Translations under genes and position numbers: made by a program
The notes under the pieces: generated by a model
What the model was told of the DNA's origin: nothing
Database searches by the model: none
The model's input: the letters and a program-made list of their open reading frames with translations, nothing else
In this document: in pieces, positions 11,280 to 23,709 of the stretch
Layout of the letters: each line of letters begins with the position of its first letter
Position numbering within the stretch: the stretch's first letter is position 1
DNA from: Vitellaria paradoxa
Taxonomy: Eukaryota > Streptophyta > Magnoliopsida > Ericales > Sapotaceae
Direction: 5' to 3'
NCBI GenBank assembly: GCA_019916065.1
Contig: CM034233.1
Span: forward strand, 49,567,509-49,631,508
DNA length: 64,000 bases

Positions 11280-12690
11280 GCATTTGTGGGGAATGAATTT
11301 AGTCTTAAGAACATAATGTCCAACACTAGACTTGATCAATGTATTTGAATTCCTATCCCAAAATTGTAAGTTTCATTTTTGTGTTATATTCAAAATAGTA
11401 ACTAATTTGGACAAATTTTTTTCAACAAAAACAACTTCCAAAAGTATATAGTAATGAAAAAATATCACCTTAAGCTATTTTGAATGGTGGATTTCAAGGG
11501 ATTTGATTTCATTTAATGAGAATTCTCATCAATTTTTATGTCTGGATTCAAAATAAAATGTTATGTATTCGATTTATTTCATTTCATAACTTAAATTTTT
11601 GAGATTTTTCAATCATTTAAAATCTAACTCCAAACAATAGAATTTGATGAGAATTCATTATTTTCTTATGTTATCTAAATAAATGGATAAATTTACTCTC
11701 ACATATTATAGTTATCATATTTTCTTTTTTCCACTAACATGGTAAAATTTGACCTTTTCCTTAAATCAATTCAATTTATTTCTTAAATTTGAAGATATGT
11801 TCCAAATACAAAATTTTGTTTATTAAATCAAATCAAGTCTATTATTTACTTTTAAATCAAATTAATTTTAAGAGAAAAATGTTTGCAAACAGAGTGTGAA
11901 AATATCAATTCTAATTCCACAATGATCACCCCCACCCCGAGATTTCCTATCCTAAATTAGTAATCCAAAATTTCGTAGTTATTAAAATATGTACAGTGAA
12001 ATGGTTTGCATATATAATGTAAGTGGTAAAGTAATTTCTTTCCCATGAATGAAGCACTTTAACAGAGAGTACCTCTATACTTACATAACCTTGAATTTAA
12101 ATGAAGCAACTTTAGGATTCACCATATCTGTATTTTTCTTTTTCTAACGGATGATAGGATGCATCAGATACTATGACTTACTTTATCCCACTATTCCTCT
12201 CTCAGACTCTATACACTATCGACTTTGGAGAACTCTGTGCCATATTACACGATTTACTAATTTACAAGTGTAAAAATGAAACAATAGCTCATGATTTGGA
12301 ATGACATGTGTGATTAACTACCAAGATTAGTTCTTAGAACTTACCCCCCCAAAAAAGGACTAATTCTTGGAACCTTTCTTTTTCACTTAGAACCTCTCCC
12401 TGTCTCTCTCTCTCTCTTTCTCTCTCAATTATATGGCAAACTGAGAATGACGGCTTCATGGTTTTAAAAAATAGTAACGGCTACCGTAACAATAACGGCT
12501 GCAATGATGCGAAAGCAAGATAAAACAAATGTTACGTAACAGAAACAGAAATCAAAATCATGATTTTTTTTTCTTTAAAATTCACACCTTAGTTAAATTG
12601 GATAATTTTTATGTTTAACAATTTAAAATACATAAATATAGATTATTGGTATTATTTAATGATTTTATATACATAAAATCATAAATCAAT
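11280..12690. other. AT-rich intergenic DNA
   Basis: No gene or element with clear termini was recognised. There is a short (TC)n run near 12400-12425. At 12464-12545 a GTAACGGC/CCGTAAC-rich segment resembles subterminal repeats of plant MITEs, but no boundary or duplication could be fixed. Confidence 0.5.
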
Positions 12691-12747
12691 AATATTATGT
12701 TTGTATATATCTATATAAATATTACTTTTTTCTAGACACCTCTTACA

Positions 12748-12779
<32 letters not shown>

Positions 12780-13002
12780 TTTTAAATTGTTAATATATAT
12801 AAAATAATAAACATAAAAATAAATGTACAATTATTAAAATACAATTAGTAATGTTATGTTTATATATATAAATATTACTTTTTTTAAACACCTCTTATAT
12901 AAAAATAAGTTTATATGTATATATATTAAATTGTTAATATTTATACAATAATAAACATAAAAATAAAGTTGCAATTATTAAGATAAAATAAATAATAGTA
13001 TA
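12691..13002. repeat. Two-copy tandem duplication of about 159 bp, with (AT)n
   Basis: The unit starting AATATTATGTTTGTATATAT at 12691 recurs as AATGTTATGTTTATATATAT at 12850. Both copies share the block around ACACCTCTTA, then TAAATTGTTAATAT and ATAATAAACATAAAAATAAA. The first copy has an expanded (AT)12 run at about 12758-12781. Confidence 0.75.
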
Positions 13003-14440
13003 ATATAACAACTACACTTAATTAATAATTTTTAATATAAAATACTTAATTATATTATATATTTAATATAGTTAATATAAATTATATAATATGTTAGCAT
13101 AATAATATTATTAATTATATTAAATTAATATGTTATACTATAGTAGTAAAACTTAATTAATAATTTCTAACATAACCAATACAATTTTTGTAATATCTTA
13201 ATATAAAATTTTATTGTAATTAAAAATAATTTAATATAATTACAATCAAATATAAATAATATACTTATGTATTAATATTTGTAATATTAATTATTTATAA
13301 CCAAAGGGCAAAGATCAACAATGAAGGCTAATGAACAACTTGACAGGAAAATCAAATTTCGAGAAACCCACCCCACCTACCCATCCATCCACCACCCAAT
13401 CACAGTCGAGATTCCCAATACCCAATAAACCCTCCCCCACTTACATGCTTTCCAGCTCCTTCAGCCTCTTTCTTCTTCTTCAAATTCTTTGGTTTCCTGA
13501 TTTACTATTACACGCTATATTCTTCTGAAAGCTAATGCTGGGTAGAGCAACACGAACTGATTCAATTCTTCGCCATTTGCTTAATCTTACTTGGGAACTG
13601 GAAAGTTTAAATGATTCAGTGATCATTTTTTTCTTTTAGAATTTTTGATTTTTTACGAGGCTCAAATCTAGTATTTTTTGAATCCTTTCTTGTTTTTCAG
13701 ACTTTGGATTAGAAAAATTAGTTTTTTTTTTATTTTTTTCCTGAATGTTGAAAGATCAAAGTTTCAAATCCAAATTTTTTTTTTCAGATTTCTACAATTT
13801 TTGGTTGGCTTCTTTGTCAAGATCCGTCATAACACCGCTATAGCAAGTATCATGATATAATTAATGATACACACCCTGTAACGTGGTTGTAACTATCTCG
13901 AAAGTTGTCGATTCCATTACATAACAATGATTTTTATTACCATAGACAGCTCTTAGGTTGTAGATGAAAAGGTAGCGTTTATTCTAATTTTTCCATTTAG
14001 CAAGATACCTCTATGGTAAAAGTAAAATAATACCACCTTATTTCTATTTTTAAAACACTTAATAAATAGTAGTAATAAGGATACAAATTAATAAAAAATA
14101 ATGAATATCAGGGTTTTATCATAAGTGTAAGGCCCAATTTTACATGCTCTAACGTGTGATGGACAGTCTTATTTTGACTTTATATATTTAAGCTAATGGT
14201 TGTCACCCACTTACCTCTACCCATTTCATTTTATGCTTGAGAAACTCTATTGTCTCATATACATGGATATTGGGTGTAAAACCAAGCAGTTCGTTTTCTC
14301 TGCAAGGACCTTTACAAAAGAGTTGATGGCTAGGAATACATGTACATATTTATTCAATCATATTCTTTCTTATGATAAACAATCTATATATATACTAATA
14401 ATAATATAAATGGTCCCCTACATATTTGTATATACAACAA
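13003..14440. other. Intergenic DNA with a possible remnant gene leader
   Basis: 13003-13310 is very AT-rich. 13325-13620 is less AT-rich, with CCCACC-rich and CTTCTTC-rich stretches typical of a plant 5' leader and short open frames, but no recognisable protein or downstream exon. 13860-14440 holds nothing identified. Confidence 0.35.
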
Positions 14441-14580
14441 AGCTATGCTTACACCCCAATACTTACACCCTTACTTACACCCAAGAAAAAACAACATAGT
14501 TTTTGCTGTCATTAAAAAAAGAAAAAAGAAAAAAAAATTGCAAAACAAAGTCACTCAAAAGTTAGGAAACGAGATCAATT
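14441..14580 (+). repeat. Left terminal inverted repeat of the MULE-like element
   Basis: Three CTTACACCC-type units, then an A-rich stretch and AAAACAAAGTCACTCAAAAG, followed by GTTAGGAAACGAGATC. The same order in reverse complement occurs at 35985-36112. Confidence 0.7.
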
Positions 14581-15311
14581 TGCGCTTAAATCTATAATCA
14601 GCTCCAACAAAACCATCTCCTGCTCAAATCTGTGACAAGCTCCGACGGCGTCACCACCTTCGCCAACTCCATCCCCGACCACCATCGGAACCAGACTGCA
14701 ACCACCCCACTACTAAACATATTTGGGTCCTCCGGGACTTCTCCAAACTATTTTTTTTTATTAGACAAAAAACAAATCAAATAGAAAAGAATCCCAATAA
14801 TACACGCATTTACAAAAAAAAAAAAAAAAAAAAAAAAAAAAACAAAGAAAGAAAGAAAGATAACAACAAATTGACTCACGACCAGGGGTAGAACTACACA
14901 TAGGCTCACTTGGGTTGTTGCCCGGGTAGTTTGGTTGAAAAAAAATTTTTTGGTTCAATTTTTTTTTTAAATTTAACCTACCCTAATTTTTTTTTTGTAG
15001 TTCAACCCACTTTATTTTTAAACCTTTTATTCAGCATAAATTTTTGTACCTCAGCCCATTTTATCTTCAAACTTTTTGTTTAGCCCAGGCTAACCACAAA
15101 TCCTAAGTCCATCCATGCTCATGACTAGTTGGGTTTTTGTGTTTGATGAACTGTGGTCAGTAATATTAAATGTAACTAATAGTTTGCTGTTCTTGTGGTT
15201 TAAAGTAACAAGACTTGTTTTGATAAATATGATGATTAATGATGCAAATGATTAGGTTGTCGGTCCTAGAAGCATGGCTCTAACCTTGTTTCCTTTGTTT
15301 CTTAATCAGAG
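14581..15311. other. MULE 5' region before the transposase frame
   Basis: Contains a GC-richer stretch near 14640-14700, a 26-base A run near 14817-14842, and a splice-acceptor-like TTTCTTAATCAG just before the ATG at 15312. Probably leader and intron of the FAR1-like gene. Confidence 0.4.
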
Positions 15312-17072
15312 ATGATGTCGCCAGAATCTATTCCATTGACAATGCCTTTAAGCATAGAGTGTGAAGAGCAGGAAGAGGTATGAAGTGGAGAGAGTGAAAG
15401 CGAGCAAGAGGTATCGAGTTGTCCTTCAAACAAAGTGTGTGATGAGATAGATACTATTCAGGGTGGAGAAGACGTAACTATCAATTTTGAAGATAAAGTA
15501 GAAGAACCAAAGGAAGGAATGACATTCGACGTAATAGAGGACGCTTATCTTTATTACTGTAGATATGCTAAACAACAAGAGTCTGCTATTCATAAAAGGA
15601 CCTCGAGGAAGGGAAAAGATGGAAAGTTACATCCTCTTGCACTTTTATGCACTCGTGATGGAACGGTGAAGGTGAATTCAAGCAACCCAATCAAACCATG
15701 ACCACAATCAAGAATTAGTTGTCTAGCTCTGGTTACTGTTGTCATGAACCAGGAGGGAAAATGGAGGTTTAACATGGTTACTTTGGAGAACAATCATGAC
15801 CAAAGTCCACCATAGGTAAGGTTTTTAAGAGTAATAGGGTATTTGATGAAAAAGTAAAAAGAATGCTTGAATTAAATGATAAAGCCTAGATTAAAACACA
15901 CAAGATTTACGATGCACTTCGTATTGAGGCTGGGGAACCTAATAAGCTTCCATTTCTTAAGAAAGATTGTAGAAATTATTTAGATAAATAACGACGTTTA
16001 TGACTTATGGAAGGAGATGCTGAAGTAATGCATTATTATTTCATAAGAATGAAAGCTGACAATCCTGAATTCTTTTTTGCCATGGATGTAGATGATAATT
16101 GTTAACTAAAGAATGTATTTTGGGCTGATGCAAAGAGCAGGGCAGCTTGTAAGGAGTTCGGTGATGTTATAGCCTTTGACACAACATACTTGGTAAATGA
16201 GTAAAACATGCCTTTTGCTCCATTTGTAGGCATGAATCATCATAGTCAGTCTACTTTGTTGGAATGTAGGCTCATCTCTAATGAAGACACCGAGTCATTT
16301 TCATGATTATTTGAGACCTAGAAGGTATGCATGTCGGGTTATGCTCTGAAAGCAATTATTACTAACCAAATGTATGGCCGTAAAGAATGCTATAGAAGAA
16401 GTATTCCCTATGACTCGACATCGGTCATGCATATGGCACATTATGAAAAAGGTGCCCAAAAAGTTTGGTAGCAACAACGCTTATGAGAAAATTTCAAAGT
16501 CTATGCATGCAGCAATTTATGATTCACTAACAACAAAACAATTTGAGGATACTTGGTATGGGTTTATAAAAAAGTATGAGCTTCAAACTAACACATGGTT
16601 AGAGGGGTTGTATCTAAAGAAGAAATAGTGGGTTCCTGCTTATCATAAAGATGTATTTTGAGCGAGGATGTGATCCACATAGAGAAGCGAGAGTATGAAT
16701 GCATATTTTGATGGCTACATTCAGTCAAAGACCACCTTGAAACAATTTGTAGGCCAATATAAAATAGCATTGGCAGACAAAGTGGAACTTAAAAATGTAG
16801 AAGATGCAAACAGTTGGCGCATTTGCATTCCATTAATTTCAGTGTGTGAGTTAGAGGAACAATTTCAAAGTGCTTACACAAATGCAAGGTTTAAAGAGTT
16901 TCACAAATAACTTGTTGGGAAAATCAACTATTCGTGTTCAAAGACAAAAGCAGGTGACATTGAGTCCGTATTTGAGGTCAAAGAGTGGGTTACATTTAGA
17001 GAAAGAGAAGAGACATTTAAGAAACAAGTGTCATTTCATGTTGATTTTAATATTAAAACCTATGAAACATGT

Positions 17073-17117
17073 TGTAATTGTCGATTATTTAAGTTTAGAG
17101 GAATAGTGTGTACACAT
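17073..17117 (+). other. SWIM zinc finger segment of the FAR1-like pseudogene
   Basis: Translates to C-N-C-R-L-F-K-F-R-G-I-V-C-T-H, the C-x-C-x(n)-C-x-H pattern with all four zinc ligands kept although the gene is broken elsewhere. Confidence 0.85.
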
Positions 17118-17609
17118 CAACTGATGGCGTGGTAGGAAATAGGAGATGAAAGAGTTCCTGATAAGTGTGTGTTGAGAAGATGGTGTAAAAATGTGAAAAG
17201 AGTCGACACTAAAGTTCAGATCTATTATGATAAGTCCTCAAAGTCAATTGAAGCGTGTCGGCGTGACAACATTTCTCATCTCTTTAATAAGGTTGCTAAT
17301 TTAGCAGAAGGATCTCAAGAGAAGTATGATATGGTGATGAAGTGGCTATGAGAGCTAAAACGAGAGTGCATGGAAGTTTCGGTTGCAGTTCAAAGTAATG
17401 TGGTTTCACTTAGAGATGGGGTTATACCTTCCAAACATAGCACAACATAGCACAAATATTTTTGACCCAGTATGTGTTCGACAAAAAGGGAGACCGCAAG
17501 CAAAAAAGAAAAAGAGTCTTGTGGAAAAGTTGTTACTAGGGAAAAAGACAAACAAAAAATAAGTCATTGTCAAATGAAAAATCTAAGGTATTAGTTCTTT
17601 ACGATTAAT

Positions 17610-17905
17610 AAATATTTTTTGAATTTTTAAATATTTTAATGAATTTTAGAAAATTTTAATAAATACTTTTTGAATTTTTAAATATTTTAATGAATTTTAA
17701 AAATTTAAGTAAATATTTTTTGAATTTTTAGCTACTTTATGAATTTTAATAAATTTTAATAAATATTTATTAAATTTTTAAATATTTTAATAAATTTTAA
17801 AATAAAATTTTTTTTAATTGTTAAATATTTTTAAATATTTTAATGAATTTTAATAAATTTTAAAAAATAATTTATGAAATATTAAATTTTAATAAATATT
17901 TTCAA
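17610..17905. repeat. Tandem 50-51 bp AT-rich repeat in the FAR1 intron
   Basis: Units beginning AAATATTTTTTGAATTTTTA recur at 17610, 17661, 17711 and 17761 with further degenerate copies to about 17905. The array lies between the last long exon and the small 3' exons of the FAR1-like pseudogene. Confidence 0.8.
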
Positions 17906-18409
17906 ATTTGGAGGTAACATGACAAAGAAAAGATAGACCTCTAGATTTATCTGATGAATGTGCAATTTTAGGAAGTTGAGGAGATTGTGATTGACCACGG
18001 TATTGGGACTGACCACCGTATTAGGACTCAAGAAAGTATTGTAAATTTAAATGTATGAAACTTTATTAATTGCACAATTTCCTATCTTATGTAATGTCTA
18101 TTGAAAGTTCTTTTCTATCATTGGACAGGGTCATCCAAGCTACATGGGGCACTCAATGTGGCCAAACATAATGCTCCATAATATGCCACCAAATTATGCT
18201 CGAGGTCAAAGCATCTTCCATTTTCTCCACCTTTTTGCCCAGTCAGAACAAGCTTGAACCAATCTATGCCTTCTTTTCAAAGTTCACATAACGTATTCAA
18301 TGGCCAAGCTTAGATGAGTCAACCAACTCTTCCGAGTAGCCAAGTTTGGGGAGCTGGACAACCAAGTTTTACAAACATGATGAATGAAACGGATAATGGT
18401 GAAGAGTAG

Positions 18410-20400
18410 TTTACTTGCTTGTTTTGGCAGTTCTGTCATGTTAGTATTTTGTTCTTTATGTATCTAATGAGTTATTTACATTGTTGAGAGATAATTAGTC
18501 ATTTCTATATTCTGAGAGACCATCAGATGAAAGGTTGGCATTTCTAATGTATATTTCCATTTCTAATGTACATTTCTAACGTATTCGTATCCCATGTCCA
18601 TATTATGTCGTATACAATTTGTATTTGTAACAATGCACATAAATTTAACCATAGAACGTCTGACTAACGGTGGTGGTGATTCAAAATTTTGGTAGTCACC
18701 TTTGCTTTTGGTCCTATGCTGATGTCTTGCATCTCAATCAATACAACAAGAACAACAACATCAACTTAAGTTACACACAGGCCATCTAAATTGCCATTCA
18801 CAAGCCACATTCATATCTAAATAAATGACATAACAATTAGCATCTAAAAACTTAAATTTTATTGAATGACTAAAACAATTACATCATTTGAGTACAAGAA
18901 AGATAACTCTTGAACATTTGAAAATTACTACTCCTAGGATACAAGGTTGGCCTACGAAATAGAAAAAAAATAATCTTTTCCAACCAATCTTCAACTTATA
19001 ATCTCTATGCTCTCAGTTCCTCTAACTTTTTCATCCTCACATTCTTCCATTGTCTGCCTAGTTTTTTTCTTTTGGATTGCAAGTTGGTAGTTGGGGCTGA
19101 TCAAGTTGCTTCTTTGATCTATGACTACTCGTACCCACATCTCCAATAACCCTTCTTTTGGCTAAAACCAACCTCCCAGCTTTAAATCTAAAACCAAGAT
19201 AAGTGAGTGAACTTTATAACATAAAATTATAAAAAAATAATTTGCCTTCTGGTTAAGAAATGAATCTGGCTAACAAAGCATAAAATCCTTAATTGTAGAT
19301 GTTGTTATGTTATATGGTTTCTTTTGTTCTTTCTCTTTTTCCTTCTTTCATCTTTTTTAAATTTGAAGTTCCAATATGATATGTATATGAATATCATCGA
19401 TGAGAAAACTTGAGGTAAAAGATAAAAGTTGCAAAGCTTGAGGGTGTAAACATTGATCCAAATTTCATGTAAGTAATAAAATATGGGATGTAACAAAAAT
19501 ATAGGACTTTGTTTTTGACTTAGACTGGTGCCCTAGTGAAAACAATCCATGTGATCAACCAATTACAGAAATCAAAACTTTATTTTGGGTGTTCATAGTG
19601 TTCCTTATGTAAGTTAACTAGGAAACCACTATGTGACTGTCCCTGGAGAACAAGTCAAAACTTGATATCAATCCAGATTCAAAAAAAAAAAAAAAAAATA
19701 GTAATATTCAAAAGAGTACTTATAAATCTAAAATCTATGGAGGACTAAAATAGGGGATGAAACCTTTAATATTTCTATGCATTAGCAAGAATTATATAAA
19801 AGTGACCAAGGTATAATTATGATCTACATAACATCCAAACATTCTATATGAATTATACCTTGGGCAAAGTATTTAAGAATCATTAAGTAAATCATTGATT
19901 ATAGATGATGGTATGAGAAATTGAGACAAGGAAATGTAAAGTCCTTTGGGAGAAAATAAAACAACACAATACTTGAAATGTCACCTTCAAGAACATGGTC
20001 ATAGCACATAACCACTGAGCCATGCTCATAAATGGCAACAAAACCGAAATCATAAATGGCATATAAACATGGGTGCTCATTTTGATATATTTATTTATTT
20101 TATTACATAAAAATTTCAAAGATCAAAACTTAGGATATTGAGGATTCAATGGTTTGTTGTCATTGCATCATACCCATATATTATTCTCCTAAATTAACCC
20201 AAAACCTCCCCTCTTCCAAGCCAACTGGGCATATCTTACCCACAGAATTGAAATCAACAATTAACAATAGAAATCATCAATCACTCCAAATGACACATTA
20301 CCAACTTCAACAGCGTGCTCACAAGCTTGAATCAGTAGTAATCTAAACACGATTTCAAAGCTAAATTTAGAAGCATTGAGAATGCTTGTCCACAAGAAAC
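18410..20400. other. MULE interior left of the Athila insertion
   Basis: No intact gene. The minus strand of 18990-19200 has a short Lys/Ser-rich open stretch that could be exon debris. An A run lies at 19681-19698. No domain recognised. Confidence 0.4.
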
Positions 20401-20405
20401 CCCAC
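20401..20405. repeat. Left target duplication of Athila (CCCAC)
   Basis: Identical to CCCAC at 34848-34852, immediately after the other LTR. Confidence 0.93.
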
Positions 20406-21952
20406 TGCTTGTTTTTGCTCAATTACCTCACTCTCAAATGTAAATAAAAATGCAAATTCAGATTTCTAAAGTGTTGAGTAAGGAAAATCAAGACAAACTC
20501 CCCCAAGTGCAAGGTTTCATTGTAGCACAATTAACTGGTGAGAACCAGGTCATATCCACAGGGATCTAGGGAGCAAAATCATGTTTGAATCAAATGGATT
20601 AAAGAGGCAAAACATGGCTCACATGAATGGTAAACATAATTGAAAATCTGGTTTGGAATTTTTTGATGATTTGGTAATGGATTTTGAAATGAAAACTAAA
20701 CTTAACTAAAACTTGATATTAAAAAGATGGGCAAGGCAATTCCAATGCCTATCCAAATCAATCTCAAAATACCAAGAGTGAATAGATCATCAATTTTAGT
20801 TGCTCTAATGTTTGGAGAAAATTAATTTCAAATGATACAAGCCATGGATCAAACAAGTGATGTGCATAAGCTATCATGAAAACTATAGAAGATCTAACTC
20901 TAGCAACTCCCATACATATTTGCAATAAGAGTTCTGAATTCAGCAACTTCTATGAACTCATTGATAGAATATGTAAACAAATGTTAATCGGACATTGAAC
21001 CATTGATTTCAAGAGTAACAAGATACAACTAAGATTGATAACCAAAGAACTCAAAATTAATCCATTAAGAACGGCATCTTGGAAATCATTGGACAGGTCA
21101 TTATCCTTGCCTTAGCCCAAGAAGAACTAGCCGATCATCTTAAGAAAATGAAGAACAAAAATGAAGAACAGAGACATGAACTTCAAAGCTGAAAAAATGT
21201 AATTCTCTCTTTAACTCCAATTGAAATCTAATTACAAGAATGAAATTAAAATGTGCTGTAGAATTCAAATCTAATTACAATAATTTGAAAATGAAAATCA
21301 GATTTGAAAACAAAAATTGCAGAAAATCTCTAAAACCAGAGAATGAAGAAGAAGGAAGAAGAGGAAGTTCTTCTCCCGCTACCCTCGCTGCTCTCGCTGC
21401 TCTCCCTCTCTCTCCTCTCGCTTCTCTCTCCTCTAACCGAATGTTCTGTCCTCGTGGGTGTGGGTCGTGTGATGCCATCATTCCCCAGTCTTTCTCTCTC
21501 CTCCAGATTGCAATCCCCTCCCCGAATCTGTAAAATCACGTGGAGTCTGTTTTCTGCCAACGGTCCTTCGTATTCGAATACTGCTTGGCTGTATTCGAAT
21601 ATGCATTTCCTCCAGAAATTCTCTGAACTCTTTTTGACAGCATTCGAATGCTTTGGCACTATATTTGAATGTTCTCCTCCTTCCAGAATTCAACTTGTTC
21701 AGCAACTGGAAATTCTTCTTCTGCTCCCATGACTTTACTCAACAAATCCATTTCAACAGATGTGCTTCAGCATCTCCTTCCTTTGCATCCTTAATTTAGC
21801 TCCAATTGCTTCTCTTTATGGCACAATTCAACACATGTTCCATATTCCAAAGATGTGGATAAATTCTGCACAAAACACCTGTCTCATATCAATTATGTCA
21901 TGTATAAAAGTGTATTTAAGTGAACAAATGTGTAACAACTCAAGCCCAATCA
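20406..21952 (-). repeat. Athila 3' LTR
   Basis: 1547 bp; in minus orientation it starts TGATTGGGCTTGAGTT and ends AAAACAAGCA. It carries three ATTCGAAT palindromes near 21570-21650 and a CT-rich strand segment at 21360-21435. Open frames up to 129 codons on both strands of the CT-rich part are not believed to be genes. Confidence 0.95.
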
Positions 21953-21967
21953 CACCCCCCAACTTAG
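21953..21967 (-). promoter_or_regulatory. Athila polypurine tract
   Basis: On the minus strand CTAAGTTGGGGGGTG directly precedes the 3' LTR start TGATTG. This is the expected plus-strand primer site. Confidence 0.8.
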
Positions 21968-23709
21968 ACATTGCTAGTCCCTAGCAATGCTTAAGGAAGG
22001 AAGGCTACCTTTAAAAGCAATCAACATTTTCATGTTATGAAATTGCACATCTGTGAAAGACACATCTAAAAATAGCATCTTCAATTCTAAATGGATAATA
22101 AGTCATAACCATGGAATGTTTCTTAACACATCAAGCTAAGAAATTTAAGCTAACACTCCGAGAATCATGAAATTAGGTATGGTATGTGAAATTTGCTAAA
22201 CACTTGATCCAAGCATGAAAATTCAGTTCTTAACCTGTTAACTCAACATAGATCTCCATAATCAAACTCTATCCTGAACTTTGAATCATATTACTTCCCA
22301 AAGCTTCAACTTCAAAATCTCACCTTGGAATTCACTCACAAGAAAATGAAGCACACAAGGTTCCCCTCAAGATGCCCCTTTTTGTAAGGAATAAATGTAA
22401 ATCAAATTCTAAGAGGGTGCATCTACAAGTCAAAAACGTTCAATCCAATAAAGAAAAGGACTTGGCATAACTCCATGAAAGAATAGTGCAGTAAAGTTAT
22501 TTTAGAATTTTCACTATACTCCCCAATTCCTAAATTTCACAATTGAATGATAATTCTTCCAAAGATCAATTAGGACTTGCTTTTGGTTGTAATGGGGCCA
22601 TGAGGTTTGATGAGGTAGTTGAAAGGAGGATTAAGGAATTCAAAAGGAATTGGAACACTGAAATCAGTTTTTTTTTTTTTTTTTTTTTTTTTTTTGGAGA
22701 TATATCTAAAAGGTGAAACTCATAATCGAAACAGAGTTTTCTGAATTTGGACATCACCATATCCTCTTGTCATTCTCTTCCTTCCACCAATTTTTCTATC
22801 CTCACCCCAAAATTCCCAAAATGTTGTTCATTGCTCTTCCTTAATATTTTCAGTGTATTCCAATCTGTTAGGGAAGGCTAAGAGCATTCATAATGGTTAA
22901 GGGGATGATGTGGTAAGAATAAAGAAGTATGAATGCTCTAATAAAGCTCAAACTTGGCTCCAAGGATAATGTTCATCAAAGAAGAGGAAAAAAATTTTTT
23001 TTTTTTTTAAGCTCAACAGATAAGAAAAATGGCCTGATATCATTTCCTTGGTTTCATTTCATTCAACCATAAAAACTAAGAACCAAGAATCAAGTTCAAT
23101 TCCTCTACAACTTCACAAACACCCAAAGCAAAGTATCGTAATTGGAGTTATTGAAGAAAATGAAGTAAAGAAATGTTTAAGCTTTTGATAAGCTCTAGAG
23201 TAATTGCATATCTCTCATAAACAAAGCTTAAAGGCTCAAAATTTCACTTCAGGTTTAAGTCTCCACTATGGCTGGGAAATAATGCAATCCATTGTTCAAT
23301 CAAGAAACTCATTCACAAATGCCCATGTCTAAGTTGACAAGTTAAGAACTAACTCTATCCATACTAATTCAACCATTAAGCAAATTAACATAACAACTAA
23401 TTTCAAATTCCAAACTGAAAACTCAAAATCCAGCAATCAGCGTCAAGGTACATTCTAAGTTATAGCTTGTCATGCATTTAAAACAAAAGAGCTCATCTCA
23501 ACTAAACAGATCACAACACCACCCCAATGCTCAAAATGGATTTCCAACAAAATATCATCCAAATTTAGAGGTCAAAGTCATTCAAATTCAAAATTAACAA
23601 AATCAGAAAATAAAACAAGGGAAACTGTTTTCTAAGGACAAAACATGGCTTTAAATTTTCCTAAAATTCATTCACAAATTTTGGCTTTATGGCTCAAGGA
23701 CAGCAGGCT
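21968..23709 (-). other. Athila spacer between third ORF and polypurine tract
   Basis: 1.7 kb of AT-rich sequence without a convincing reading frame, with a T run of about 27 bases near 22669-22695. Long non-coding stretches here are usual for Athila. Confidence 0.6.

Larger units (their letters stand above)
15312..18409 (+). pseudogene. FAR1/FRS-like MULE transposase, decayed
   Basis: FAR1/FRS proteins descend from Mutator-like transposases and have an N-terminal FAR1 zinc-binding domain, a MULE transposase core and a C-terminal SWIM zinc finger. All three are visible: FAR1 domain at about 15515-15820 (A-Y-L-Y-Y-C-R-Y-A ... R-K-G-K-D-G ... N-N-H-D), transposase core from about 16111 (F-W-A-D-A ... 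F-D-T-T-Y with its aspartate at 16178-16180; P-F-A-P-F-V-G; C-x-W-H-I-M-K-K near 16430), and SWIM C-x-C...C-x-H at 17073-17117. Stops interrupt it at about 15379, 15699, 16304-16306 and 16319-16321, the last two at tryptophan positions, and the frame changes several times. A short final exon after an intron with tandem repeats ends at TAG 18407-18409. Not functional. Confidence 0.82.

Noticed and set aside
13331..13528. 65-codon frame with a hydrophobic C-terminus
   Set aside because: No homology or splice context recognised; Pro/Ser/Thr-rich start is typical of translated plant leader sequence. Kept only as a possible leader remnant.
14817..14842. A run of about 26 A as a possible retroposon tail
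   Set aside because: No SINE or LINE body and no flanking duplication was seen around it; long A/T runs are frequent in this window.
21330..21732. Reading frames of 97-129 codons on both strands of the Athila LTR, repeated at 34173-34629
   Set aside because: They lie in a CT-rich LTR segment, overlap each other, and the frames change between the two LTR copies because of single-base indels.
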